This document shows, one piece after another, positions 1-12,100 of a DNA stretch of 64,000 bases. The DNA lies in assembly GCA_905221605.1 (NCBI GenBank), contig CAJNDS010000263.1:120139-184138 (forward strand), written 5' to 3'. Source of the stretch: Symbiodinium natans (taxonomy: Eukaryota > Sar > Dinophyceae > Suessiales > Symbiodiniaceae). The notes beneath the pieces are model-generated. The model had not been told where the DNA came from. It did not search any database and saw only the letters and a list, made by a program, of their open reading frames with translations. Made by a program: the position numbers and the translations under genes. The first letter of the stretch is position 1. Each line of letters opens with the position of its first letter.

Positions 1-100
1 TGCTTATCGGCTTTTGCCAAACCGGCGTCCTGACCGATAAGACTCTGATAAGACCCTAAACCCTTTCTGTGAGTCCCGTGAGCCCTTCGTAGCCAGTAAG

Positions 101-153
101 GATGGGGGAGCAGAGCCAGGAAGGTGCCAGCTTCTGTGAGCCCTGCGCTGAAG
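101..153 (+). CDS. Exon: Cys-rich cassette 1 (GCC2/GCC3-like)
   Basis: The frame reads GEQSQEGASFCEPCAEGS after an AG at 99-100. The C-x2-C-x-x-G pattern and the G-x-S-x-E-G-A-S spacing match the later cassettes. It probably ends at a GC or GT donor just after CAEG. It is very short and on its own would be weak; it is supported by the 17 similar exons that follow in the same orientation. Confidence 0.5.
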
Positions 154-3100
154 GCTCAGCAGCCTCCCCCATTCTGAGTCAGAGCGCGTCAAGCCACTGG
201 GCTCGCAGGTCTTGTTTTGTGAGGGACACTGAGTTTAAAGCACGTATCCTTACTAGAAGAAAATGTAGAGAAGATACGCACAAAGAAGAAATGGACATAG
301 AAAATGAAAGACAAAACACCTCTTTGGTGTTGGATACAATGTCCTCCACAAGGCCATTCCATTAAAGATGGAAATGAAGATAATGAATTTGTAATTCTGT
401 AAATCCTCATAAGACTCATCTGTCCTAAGGTAAGACATATCCCGTAAATGCTGTTCCCAGTAAGAAGAGGAAGTAAATAACAGTTCCAGAAAGCCGAGTG
501 TTTGGATGATAAAAAATTGAAGCAAAATTTTTTTCCAGTAGCTCTTCAAATGATACACCCTTAGAATGACGATAACGTAAACGCCATCCATAATACATTT
601 CTTTAGTTAGACAAGAAAAGAGGAAAGTATGCTGAATTGATATCTGATGTACAATGTAAACCTAAGCAGATTCCTGCAATAATTTGGTTCAAAATAGAAA
701 TGCCTTTTACAAAGCCAGTATTCCAATCCTCCAGCCAACTGTTTGGCATTTGGCAACCCAGGCAGCCTGAGCCAGCTTTCTGGAAGTTTCGTGGCCGGGC
801 AAGACGAAGTGCAGCTTTCCTGCGGCGGGGGCACGTGCTCTGGCATCCTCTCCTTCAAAGCAGCCTGCACCACACAGAGGCTGCTAGGATTTCCGAGCAC
901 CGTGTTGAGTCAGAAAGGTTTGACTTAGTGGCGTTGTTCTCAGCCAACCGATGGTCCAGGCTGGCGCAGTTCTCAGCTGAAACACGATCGCTGGCTGGTC
1001 AGCCCACCCTGCTTGAGCTTACTGTTGGTGGCGGTGCCCCAATTGCCTGGAGCACAGCGGGCAGCACCACCTGGCAAGAGACGGGGGTGTCAGCCTCCGT
1101 GTTGCTGCCAGCGGAGGAGCAAATGATTATTCGGGTATGGGCATCGCAGGACACGTGCTTCTGTTTGGGAGATTGGGGGGTGCTTTGTTTTGTGGTATTC
1201 TTGAAGGTGTATCGCGGTCTTCTCGAGCTTCCCTTCGATCTAAAGATCTGTGTTGTGCTTTGTGCCTTTGTGCGTCAGCAACGTCAACCGAGGACGGCTT
1301 GGCCATCCGGTCCCTAACAATGCACTACTCAAGCTCCTGGCGTTTGTGTTAAAATATTTTCCCTGATTCTGCGCTCCCAGAGAATCCCTCAAAAGTCGGG
1401 AGTGGCTTTTCCTTGCTGTTCAAAAGCGGAGCGGCGAAGCCCTGCACCGAGGTGTGGGGAACGAATGCGGCTTCTTCACAGCGGTCCAAACTTGGACCTG
1501 CGCTCTCTGCTCCCCTGGGAGCTATGCCAACACCACTGGGACGACTTTCAGCCGAGTTTAGGGTCCGAGGTCGGTTTTTGATGCCCCCATGACGTGACCC
1601 CCATCTCTTGACATGGAAACCATTTCCGAACATCAAAGCTGCTCAGCTTTGACACCTGTCTCCCAATGAAACGCGCTTCAGCTTCATGCTTGATTGGGGC
1701 ACCATTTCATCCCAAGCCGCCCAAGCCCATGATCTGCACAACGGCCCCGCAAGTCGCAGTGTACAGTATCACTGTATGCCGGCAAGTTGGGGCATTGCCC
1801 TTTCTAGAAGGCATGGTGGTCTCTTTTGAATCTAGGCAGGATGTCATTGCATTGGTGTAGCAGACATAGCGCACGACGCAACCCGAGTGTTCTAATGGAA
1901 GGACGGCATGCCGACGATGCGAAGCTGGCAGTTACGCGGATGCCTCTGGGACCTCTGCATGTCAACGCTGCAAGCCTGGTACCTTCAGTCGCTTGTCCAC
2001 CAGATTGTGGGCACCCTTGTGGCTGAGCACGACTAAACAAATGACAAGAGATCATGGAACGACCCGATGAATCAAGATCCCAAACTCCCACAAGGCAACA
2101 CCTCCGGAGCCACGGATCTGGCCGCCTGCGAACCCTGCCGACCGGGCACCTACGGCAATGCGAGTGGCGCCAGTGCATGCGAGGTGCAAGTCAGCAGCAT
2201 GGGTAGCATGGGTTGCACGGGTTCGAAGTACCTGCATGCATTCTGCGTTTGGCAACGAAAGTGCCTGGCAGGCCTGTGTGGCGGGAAGGTATCACACGCA
2301 AACATCTGCCACGAGCAGCGTGGGGCTCAGTCGGCGTTGCAGATATTCTTGCTAGGTCGGGTGCAAGAAAAACTTTTCACCCCGAGCCCCGAGTGGTGTG
2401 CCAGTGTAAACGAACGCATCGCTCAGGTGACGTTTGCTTGGCATGCCTTCCTGGAGAGAGCAGCACACCTGGGTCGAGCAGCTGTCAAAGCTGTGCCAGA
2501 GGACTTGCGGCTGCCTCAATCCAGAGTTTTTAGGTTCCTGGGCCCTGGGCTTACGATTCGCGCCGAAGCTCAAAGACACCTGCTGAGCAGCGCAGAAGCT
2601 TTGAAGGAGGCATGAGTGATTGAGCTTGGTACTTGCGGCTGCTTGGAAGCTTGAGTGGACGATCGCAGCTTTGATCCAGGACGCTTTTCCACGCTCGCCG
2701 GGGATGTTTGCAGCCTTTGTGACCCTGGATTTTTTGCAGAGGCGCCCGGGGCCACGGTCTGCTTCTTGGGCTCAAGATATTCCGACAATTCCCTAAAGTT
2801 GATTTATTTCGAAGGAGCTCCAGGAGCTGTCCTGCCCCATGTGCTGCTATTTTGCTGCTTTCCCTAGGTCCTAGATTCCTAGATGTGCTTGGTCGGCAGT
2901 GAACCGCAGAATGCATGGACATACAAACATACACAAACCCTTGTGACATTTCATGTGCAGACGCCGTGTCATTCCTCTCACTCAAGCATGCAGTGCCGGA
3001 ATGCTTGTGCAGCAATGCAGACCCGCAAGTGCAATCAGGCCCCTTCAGTGCACATGACCGAACACAAGAACACACACAAGTCTTCAGGTCTTCCCTGTGC

Positions 3101-6100
3101 GCGGGGGCGATGGGCCGGGAGCGGAGCCATAGTTTGCCAAGACTGCGAGGTTGCGAGGGGAGTTTAGGTTGATGTGGTTGATTCAGTCGGGGAGGGGCCT
3201 GGGCACAGGGCACCGAGCATAGAAGGTTTTGTTGTGATATGAGCCCATGAGTCCGCAAGAATCGGCAAGATATCGTTTCAACCAGGCTGGGAGGTTCTCG
3301 CCGCTGCTGGGCACCACGCCGGACAACTGCACCTTGCGTCTCGGGATGTCTTGGGTGAACCCTGCACTCACTCTGAAACCTTTATGCCAGTATCGGGGGG
3401 GGAGGGGGGGTTCTTTTGGTTTTTGTATTGATGGTGACGCCTTCTCGTGAATGGCTTTGTGGGCTTATGGGGTCGCATGACTTCCCGAGCCAGATATGTG
3501 AACGGTTCGCGTTGAAACCCACTCGAAGCCCAAGATTAGCAACTTCTACTCAGGTGCCCGGCTGGCACGTTTGGCACATCCCCGGGCGCCGACTCGGCGG
3601 AATCTTGTGAGGGCTGCGCGCCTGGCAATTTCAGCAGTGAAGGCTCCACTGCCTGCGCACCTTGCCTGTTGGGTTTCGCAACTTATTTTGTCTAGTCGTC
3701 ATCTTCGGAGTATTTATAAGGCTTTGATTCTTGGATTCTAGGAGAATCTAGGGGTCAATCTGGGGCTCGGGTCAAGTGTCCCAGCTGAGTGCAGCACCAA
3801 GCACGTCTTGACTGTTCGCCGACTTCAATCCCTAGTAGCAGGCTTTGGCCTATGACCGACCGGACTACCGTTGTCTTACAGTGACCTTTCAATGCTGCGA
3901 TTCCAGGAAACATGTCCTCTGGGAACAATCAGCACCGGAAATGCTTCACAGTGTGCCTCTCGGCATCAGCCCAGTTGTTTTGCAGAAGTCCAGAAATTGT
4001 GGCGGTCTCTGTTTAAATCTTTTTATTATCCATTGCTAAACTTGCAGATGGCTGTTCATGTGGCACTTCGGGCCTTCAGAAGTTGAGGCGCTGGGTGCTC
4101 TCCGAAGGCTCCAACCCTTAGTTCATTTTTCACAAGTTATCATGCGACTGGTATCCTCGTCCTTTCCGAAGGACGTTTGCGTGGCTGGCCGCGTGGCGGA
4201 AATCGCAGGGCTGGCGGTCTGCACCCCCTGCGCGGCCGGGCGTTATGGGCTGCCCGGCCGAATTCAGGGAGACGTGGGGCTGAAAAAGGATGAAAAAGGT
4301 AGGGTGGGGCTCAGGGTGAAAGCTATCCCACACAGCACACACTTTTGGGTTTCCGTTTCTAAAAAGAGACGGGGGGCCCGATCAACAACTGCAATGGCTG
4401 TTCAGAACTCGGAAAAGACACGGACAGATCCGGCAATATCGAAGACGAAGTTCGGGGCTGTTGGGTTGTGAGGCCCATTCGGGGAATCTTTCTGGATCAC
4501 TTTAGCGTTTCGGGGTCGCTCCTTGCACCTTTGCCACCTTTGGCATTCTTGTTGTCGGCTGGCTTTTCAGCATGGGATGCTCTGCGTGTGTCTTGCCCAT
4601 CCCCTAGTCATGCGTCATGCGAGATGGCCTTCCAGTCATGTTGCAGGCCCTGTTGCGTCTTAGTTGTGAAGGGATGAAGCCCCTGTTGTGAGCCTATCCC
4701 GGCGTAGGGAAGTAGAGCATGCAACATGCTGACATGAACCACGAGCTTAGATCAACAACAGGTCGAGTCTGAGTTTTTCGTCAGTTGGTCCCAGGCCGAG
4801 GAGCATTGAAGCCTGTCCCCCCCAAAACAAGCAATCAACACGTGACTGTGCTCAGGCTGAACACGTCGTACTGTACTGACTGCGAGCCAGGGCGGTACAG
4901 CCAGGCCCGTCTTGCGCTCAAGTTCCCTGTTTTTGGAAAAAGTTGTCAGCCACGGAGTGTCCACAAAATGCCAGGGTCTCTTCCGACAGGAAGGGTGAAG
5001 AGCATCTGGGGCTCTTGTTTACGCAAAGCTGCACCAAGTGGTTCCGTGTAGCGAGGTGCAACTGAAGTGCGGACAACAACCCACCGAAGTGACTCTACTC
5101 ACATGGGCTCGACTCTATTGTGCACTATGTTCATGTCTTCTGCCAGTTTGAATCCAATCTCCCTTGCGATTCCCGAAAATGACATGCTTCCATTGCTTCC
5201 GATCTACACGGCTGCTGCTGGAAGCCCTAGACAGGATTTCTTACAACGTTGCTGTGTTTCATCCAGAAATCCGTTGGTGTGCACCGAAGCGTCGCATGAT
5301 GACAGCCCTTGGCGTCACATCCTGGCACACTTCATCACTCCCGCACAGCCGCAGTTTGCTGACTGTCACCTATGAGAACCCCAGGCACTAAGCCCACGAA
5401 TCCGCACTCCCTGTCCGCCCTGTCCTTCCTTTTGCTAAACTTTAAGCACGTCTCTACACCATCTTTATGGTCGGATTGGCTTGGCTCGATGAGCCGACTT
5501 CCCCTTCATGTGTCCCAAGCACCGTCAGAACTTGGCTGACGCCAACGCTGAATATTCCAGAATGATGGCATTTATGTCATCAAAGTCATCAAGCTAAAAC
5601 CCTCAAAGGTCAGCTAAGCGGGTGGCAAAAAAAAACCCTCAAAGCCTCGAAGCTGGTGAGGAGCTGGGAGCTACTGGCAGCGAGTCCTGCCTTGCCTGCC
5701 CAGCAGGCTGGAATCTTTGAGATCTGCTTGGGGAATCGGAGGGAAAAGACAGGGGCCTAGGGCCCCTTGTTTAGCCCCTTAGAGGATACAAAGGGTCGGT
5801 TCTCACTGACCTCTACTTTTGGGGCCTTGGGGGTACCGGGAGCTTCGGACTTCAGGCCTGAGGGTGATTGAAATGCATTGTCTTCGGAGTCCCGAAGGTA
5901 ACTAGGTCGCACAGGATGTCTTGCCTTCCATCTCGTGGTTGTTTTCTGTGTATGAATGTCTGGTTGCTTGAAGTCGTTTGTTCGAGGTTGGTCTTTCAGA
6001 ATTTCAGGTCAGGCTGAAGCCCCGCCTGAGTCCCTAAGCCACCACTTCTGCCCATGGGTACAGTGGAGCAGAGAGCATCGATTGCATTTTTTGGGGCTGC

Positions 6101-9100
6101 TGAAGAGTCGGCACGTTCCCTGCCTTGCGGCGTCGTTTCATGAGCCTCCAACGCGGAACTGGATGTTGTCTGTGCAGCTCTATACAGGCCACCTGAGCCC
6201 GAAATCCGGTAGAAGCGATCAAACGGGGAAACGTGAGGACACACCACAGTTCTGACACCCAAAGTGGCTGGAGGCAGAGCTTCGCCGTCCTTCGGAGCTG
6301 GTTCGCCGTTGCGCTGCGCTCCCTGTTTGCCCCTTTGCTGTCAGCGCTTGGACAGTTGGCTGTTGACCACATGCCATGCCTACGATGTGAGTTGTGGAGA
6401 AGGGATGCTTGAACGACGAAGCATCGAGACTTGTGTTCAGGACGTTCTTGCTAGAGCATGTCGGTTTGCAATCCATTGGATTCTACGAGTTGGGGCCCAC
6501 TTCACGCTTGTGATGTCGACACGCTTCGGCCATTGCCATGGTCTCTAAGGCCTTCCATACATGCATTGACTCATGGTGTCCCGTGTCTTTGTACTAATTC
6601 TTTGGTGTGAGCCTGTTTCGTTCAGTAGCCAAGAGCAGCCCATCAAGCAGTGCACATCTCTGAGGTTTGCACGTGTTTCCCCCAACTCTGCTTGCCAGAT
6701 GTGCATGCTTGGCTCTCTCCCTCTCTCTCTATATATGATTATACATGCACGTGTGAGCATATATGTATGCATGTATGTATGTTTGCATGACTATGCCCGT
6801 GCGTAACTGGGCCTGAGGCCGGGTCAGGCGGCCACAGAGGGCCAAGCCACCTGCAGCATCTGGGTCCAACTGTAGCCATATCCCGTTGCGTAGAAGCTAG
6901 TAAACTTCGCCCACTAGCCAAAAGCCACTGCCAGCCGCCGAGTCCCAAACGCCAAGCCCAAATATCTAAGTCCTAGATCAGAGCAATTCGGGTAGGAGCT
7001 CTTGTAGGTATCGAGCTTGGGGCCAGATCCCAGGCACCTGCCAAGCGGGCCGATACAGTGTTCAAACAGCTGCTTGGACATTTTTGGGCTTGGCTAAACA
7101 GAACCAGTGCCATGAAGAGCGATTTCCACTCCTATAAGCTTGGCAACAGATGAGCAAATGGCCCATCATGGAAGCCCTTGCAACTAGCCCGTACGTGTCA
7201 AATTGTCTCGTTGCAAATCATCATTGCTCAGGGCTATAAACCAAACACCTGGATTTCGAGAAGCACCCGGGTTGCGATGAACAGTTGCTGTCAAAGACCC
7301 TGGAATCCATCCCACACGTCAGTCTTGTGCAACTGTACTCATCCTGTAACCCTGTCAACCTTGCCAGGACTGCCTGGCATGCCCCTTGGGGCGCTATGTG
7401 CGCTATGCGGGGCAGACAGAGTGTCTCCAGTGTGCAGCTGGGTGGAATGTTTGCGGTTTACTGACGGGGCCAGAAGCTTTCTCGATGCAAAGGGCATGGG
7501 CACGCGCATTCATGTGCAGATGTCTAGCAGAATCTAAATTGCTCAGATGATCGGTGTTCGATTTGTTGAACTTTGGGAGCTTCGTGATGCCTCGCTGCAG
7601 CTGCTCTCCCAGGACAAGGGTACCTTCAACGACGATGCAAGCGCTCCATCGACAAGCTGAAGCCCGTCAGAGAAAAGTTGAAGCTTCGAGTAGTCTGGAG
7701 TAGACAAAGGGAGTCGAAGGGGTACGTTGCTCAAGTCGCTCGTCCTATTTGGACACCTTGTTCCTCCTTCCACCTTTGTCGCTGATCCTGACCTGGCCCC
7801 CCCTTGACCCTTCCCCTCCGCAAGTTCACCCAGGCAAGAGCTGCGCGGCCGGAAAGTTTCTGAACCAAGAGGGCGGCACTGCAGCATGTCTGCATCTTGT
7901 ACTTCCTAAAACCCTTAAGGGCCAGGGCTTGGCCCGTGAAACGACCTTGAATGTTTCATTCAGTTATGACATCCAGTGCAGCGCGTCAACTGTTGTAATT
8001 ACAAACGAATGAGGAGTTAAAGCTGTAAGACGTAGACCTGCATCACGACGACGGAATGCGCTGGCCCAACACCGTCGCTTGTAAAATGCGACGCTGCGCG
8101 GAGACGCTTCAGCTGCTCCAGGCTGCCGCAGATTGCCAGGACTGCCCTGCGGGAACCTTTGGCTCCACTCCCGGGCAGTCATTGTGCGAGGCCAAAGTGT
8201 TGGCTGACGTCATGTTTAAGAGGATGGAAGGCTCAGGCCACTATAAGCCATTTCGGAGTTCCATGTCGGACCCTTGGGAGCTAGCCGCAGCTAGGCAAAA
8301 GGCTCGAAATTTTGAATTCGGGTTGCTCGTTGAGTCTTGCGGGCTTATGCAAGAAGATGCATTCCTGGTTTCAACTCTGCTTTTTCGCCATTGGCCACTT
8401 TCCAAAACGCATTCTGTGGGACCTCACCGGGTTGTTGCAGGTATGTGCGCCTGGCTCGGTGTCCCGAGCAGATGGCCGCAGCCAGTGCGAGGAATGTCCT
8501 GCCGCGGGTCTTGGAATTTGTTTGAGTTCTCGTATGTGGAGTAGAGCCTCGGTCTTCCAGTTTCTTCTTTTCAGGAGCTGTGTTTGGTAGCAGATTTCAG
8601 TTTTGGAGCTTGGCATCGCAGATTTTTGCAGAAGTTGTGGATGTCTTAGTACCTTTCGCGAATGACACGTCCCCGCACCGGCCTCCGCTTCATCCATCAC
8701 GATTCCAGATGTGCCTCCACGGGCTTTCCGCAGCAATCCTCTTGTGAAGCGTCTCGAGTGTTACACCGGAAGGAGGGCCAAGTCCGCTTGTGTCGCTCTC
8801 CTTTTTCTATGTCAATCTAGATGGCTAAGTCTGCCCATGCCGTCCCATGCATTGGCAAGTCGAGGCGCTGTCCAACACGCCTCCTGGAGCATTGGCCTGT
8901 TGCCCCAGCAGCTTGTTCTGTATTGGGGACTGGCTGAGCTGCGTGTTTGGACCTTCGGAGCTCGACATCTGATGTATGTGCATACATCTATGCAGGCATA
9001 TGTATGTAGATACACATAGTGACAAGTATTCAGTCCGTTTGTCCTCAAATTTTGTGACGCCCTCATACGAAGTGGTTGTCTTGTTCCGCGCCGCCCTCAG

Positions 9101-12100
9101 AAGCCGTGGTTGGTCTTTGTTCCGTGTGGGCATTGCGGCTTCGTATCTCGTCATGACCGATGCTTCGAGTGACCTTGTCAAGTACTCATGTTTAGAGTTT
9201 TGCATATATACATATAGGTACATACATGCATAGGTATTATGCTTTGCAACTTGGTCGGCTCAAACAACCTGCTTGACGAAGGCCCAGACTGAAAGGCCCA
9301 AGGCTTGAATCCTCCAGAGATTTCGCGGACCCAAGCCCCCAAAACACCCCCACCAAGCACTCCTTTGAATCCTCGAGCAGCTCTGGGAGGTTCGGAACCC
9401 TGGCTTTGGACATCAGGATCACTCTCCCTGGCGCCCGGGAAGAGCAAAGATGTCGCTCAATCGCAGATCTTTTTGGGAGGCTTTCGGTTGGTTCGAGGGA
9501 TGATAGGGTTTAAGGCTTTTGGAGGTTGAAGGGGCAAAGAAGTCCTGAACAACTTTCTCGTTGAGGGTTTTGGAGGTTCGATGGGCAGGTCGTAGACTTT
9601 TTAAGAGCTTTGTTGGCCCAACTTCTGTTTCTTTCAACCGATGGTGTCCACGGCATAGTGCACGGCCATTTGGGTCACCTTGCGGATTCAATTCTCAGTT
9701 CTCGTTGACACTGTGTCCGAGTCTTGGTTGGCGGTTGCGTGGGCCTTCAGTCCTGAGTTCTGAGGGTTGGCATGTGCGTTAGCCATTCTAGCCGATCATG
9801 CCTCGCAGTCCAGGTGCAAAAACAGCTTTCGCACTACTGCTGATTGTGAAGTATGCTGCTGCTGATGATGATGATGCTGATGATTATGAGTATAATTGTT
9901 ATTGCTGATTCCAGGCCCGTGCTCCGACCTGAAATATGCTGAGCCTTCGCCCCCCCCCCCCCCTTCCCCCCTCCCCAAAAAAAAATCCCTTCTTCAGGAA
10001 GTGTATCACCTCCCGGAGCTGGCTTCCTGCAGTCTTGCGACGGGGGAGCCGACCCTGATACCTGCAAGTGGCAACACGCCCGCCTTCAGCGTCCGCGTCG
10101 TGCGCGCAGAGGGTTTGCATGAAAGCCAGGAGCTTTTTTTCGCGAGATGTATCAAGCAACAAGTTTTATCAATTGTCCATTCCTTCCGTCCCGAAGAAGA
10201 CCTTCTACAGCAACCATTCAAATCCTGGCCCTGCCTGCCTACTGTAGGCAAAAACATTTCCTGGGGCGCTGTCAGCGTCGCCACCCTGGGGCAGAGCGGA
10301 CCCTGGACAAAAGACCCGATAAGAAAGAAGAAAGCAGTCTTAAGCTTTAACAGTCAACAAGTTGAGGTACTTCGAGGTTGGGTTTGTGCAGGAGCAAGTA
10401 ACTCTCGAGAATCCTGCTATTCTGAAGGGCTCATCCCATCGTTTTGCGCCTTTGGTCTGTTGGTTCTTGGCTGGGGGTGTTTGGATGACTGGTCTGGCTT
10501 CCAGGAACCGTAGATGGCCGTGGAAGGTGCGTCCTGCTATTTTGGGCAAGCCGTTGGCAACATTCAAGGCTGCTGCAAGCACTCTTTGCTGTGGTGGAGT
10601 TTCTCAGAACAGACTAGGAGGCTAATCTTGACCATGCTTGCCGACATCCGGCATGAAAACAGCACTGGACCACATGAGAGGGCAAGACTTGGAAGCGCAG
10701 CTTGCAGGGTATTGCGAGGCTTTTCGAAGGTTGGGAAGCAGAATCCTGAGTTTCCAGGAGTATTGGGATGAGTTCGAGGGTTCAAGGCACAGGTTTCGTA
10801 AGGGAACTCTGCAGAGAGACTGAGCTGAAAACACCCCAACGGCTCGGGGTAACCAGGTACAGTAGGGCCCAAGCAGGGTCTCGAACGAAGCATCAAGGAA
10901 TCCACAGCTGCTTGGACATTGCCTGCCGTGGCCAAGACCAGGCCGCATTTCGCGACAGGTTTTGGAGATTTGCTTGGTGGCTTTGGGGCCTTAAAATTTC
11001 GATTCCTCAACCTGCATTCATCATCCTGTTGCGAATAGGGTGCATACAAAGTCCGTGATTTCAAAGGTTGAGGGAATTGAGGGAATAGTGTGCCAAAAAC
11101 CCAGAAGCCAGGGCAGCTGGTGAGGAAGCAGAGGTGGAGCAGAAGGAACGGTGCCTCATGCCGCCAATGAAACGGCTGCGGTTGTTCGCAGGCACACTGC
11201 AGCCTCCTCGTTGTGACTGGCGGCAAGGCGGGTCAAAGATGAAGGGATTTCAAAGGTTTGGTTGTTAAAGTTTTCGTGGAGACTGTCTTGACCAAGCTCA
11301 GGGCTTTCTTTCCGCAGTTCTAGGGTTTGGTCCCATGGGTGTCGAACCCACAGTGCTTCTGGGCTGTAGGGTCTAGGAGGGCCTAGCGAAGGTCCACGCG
11401 GAAAATGCCGCTCTCAAGCCCTTGGGAGATGCCCATGACAGTCCAGAAGTTGACGATTGAAAGCCTCCCGCCAGAGCAAACCCCTCACAAATGCATTCGC
11501 GTTCAGAAGGAGCCGTTTTCCCCGTAAACTCAGATTGCAGGGAACCCTGATCCATGAAACCATGATGGCCAGCCGAACTTCGGCACCGGCGACTCGCTCA
11601 CAGTGGAGGCCGAGGTTACCACCTACTACGGCCGGAAGGCGGTTTCGGTCTCGAGCTGGGGGCGAGGTTGTGGTTGTTGGGGCTGTGATATTGTCCATTG
11701 GCTGGTCTGTAGCTCCTGGCAAACGACAGATAAGATAAGATAGGACAGACATCCAAGACCGGCTGCGTAGGCTTCATTCGCCTTCTTGGATTGAGGCAGG
11801 TCTTAGGTTGGGCTGGTGCTTAGAGTTGGTTCTAGTTTTTTTTCTTGCATCGTGTCGTGACATCCAGTGCAGTTCCTAAAGTTGTTTGTGTGTGCGTGTG
11901 AGCGCGATTGTGAGTGCACGTTTCTTCTCTCTCCCTCTCCCTGCGATTGTGAGTGCATGTGCGCCATGCTGAGTAATGCTGCAATGTCGATGTGCTGTCT
12001 CTTTTTTTGTTTTATTCTTCTTCTGCTGTTGCTGCAAACCTTGGCCCCGCTTGCCCATGCAGTGCCCCTGGGAAGGTTTGCGCAGACCGAGCAGAGGTGA

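Noticed and set aside
637-1317. 226-codon plus-strand ORF
   Set aside because: No domain, no cassette pattern, and W/R/F/L-rich drift typical of read-through intron DNA.
6270-6345. A further Cys-rich cassette (GAGSPLRCAPCLPLC)
   Set aside because: It lacks the G-x-(Y/F) core and a clear acceptor; noted but not called.
9896-10513. 205-codon plus-strand ORF with a Pro-rich start
   Set aside because: The beginning is a C-run and A-run; the rest shows mixed character. At most a short exon near 10.03-10.11 kb is kept as a candidate.
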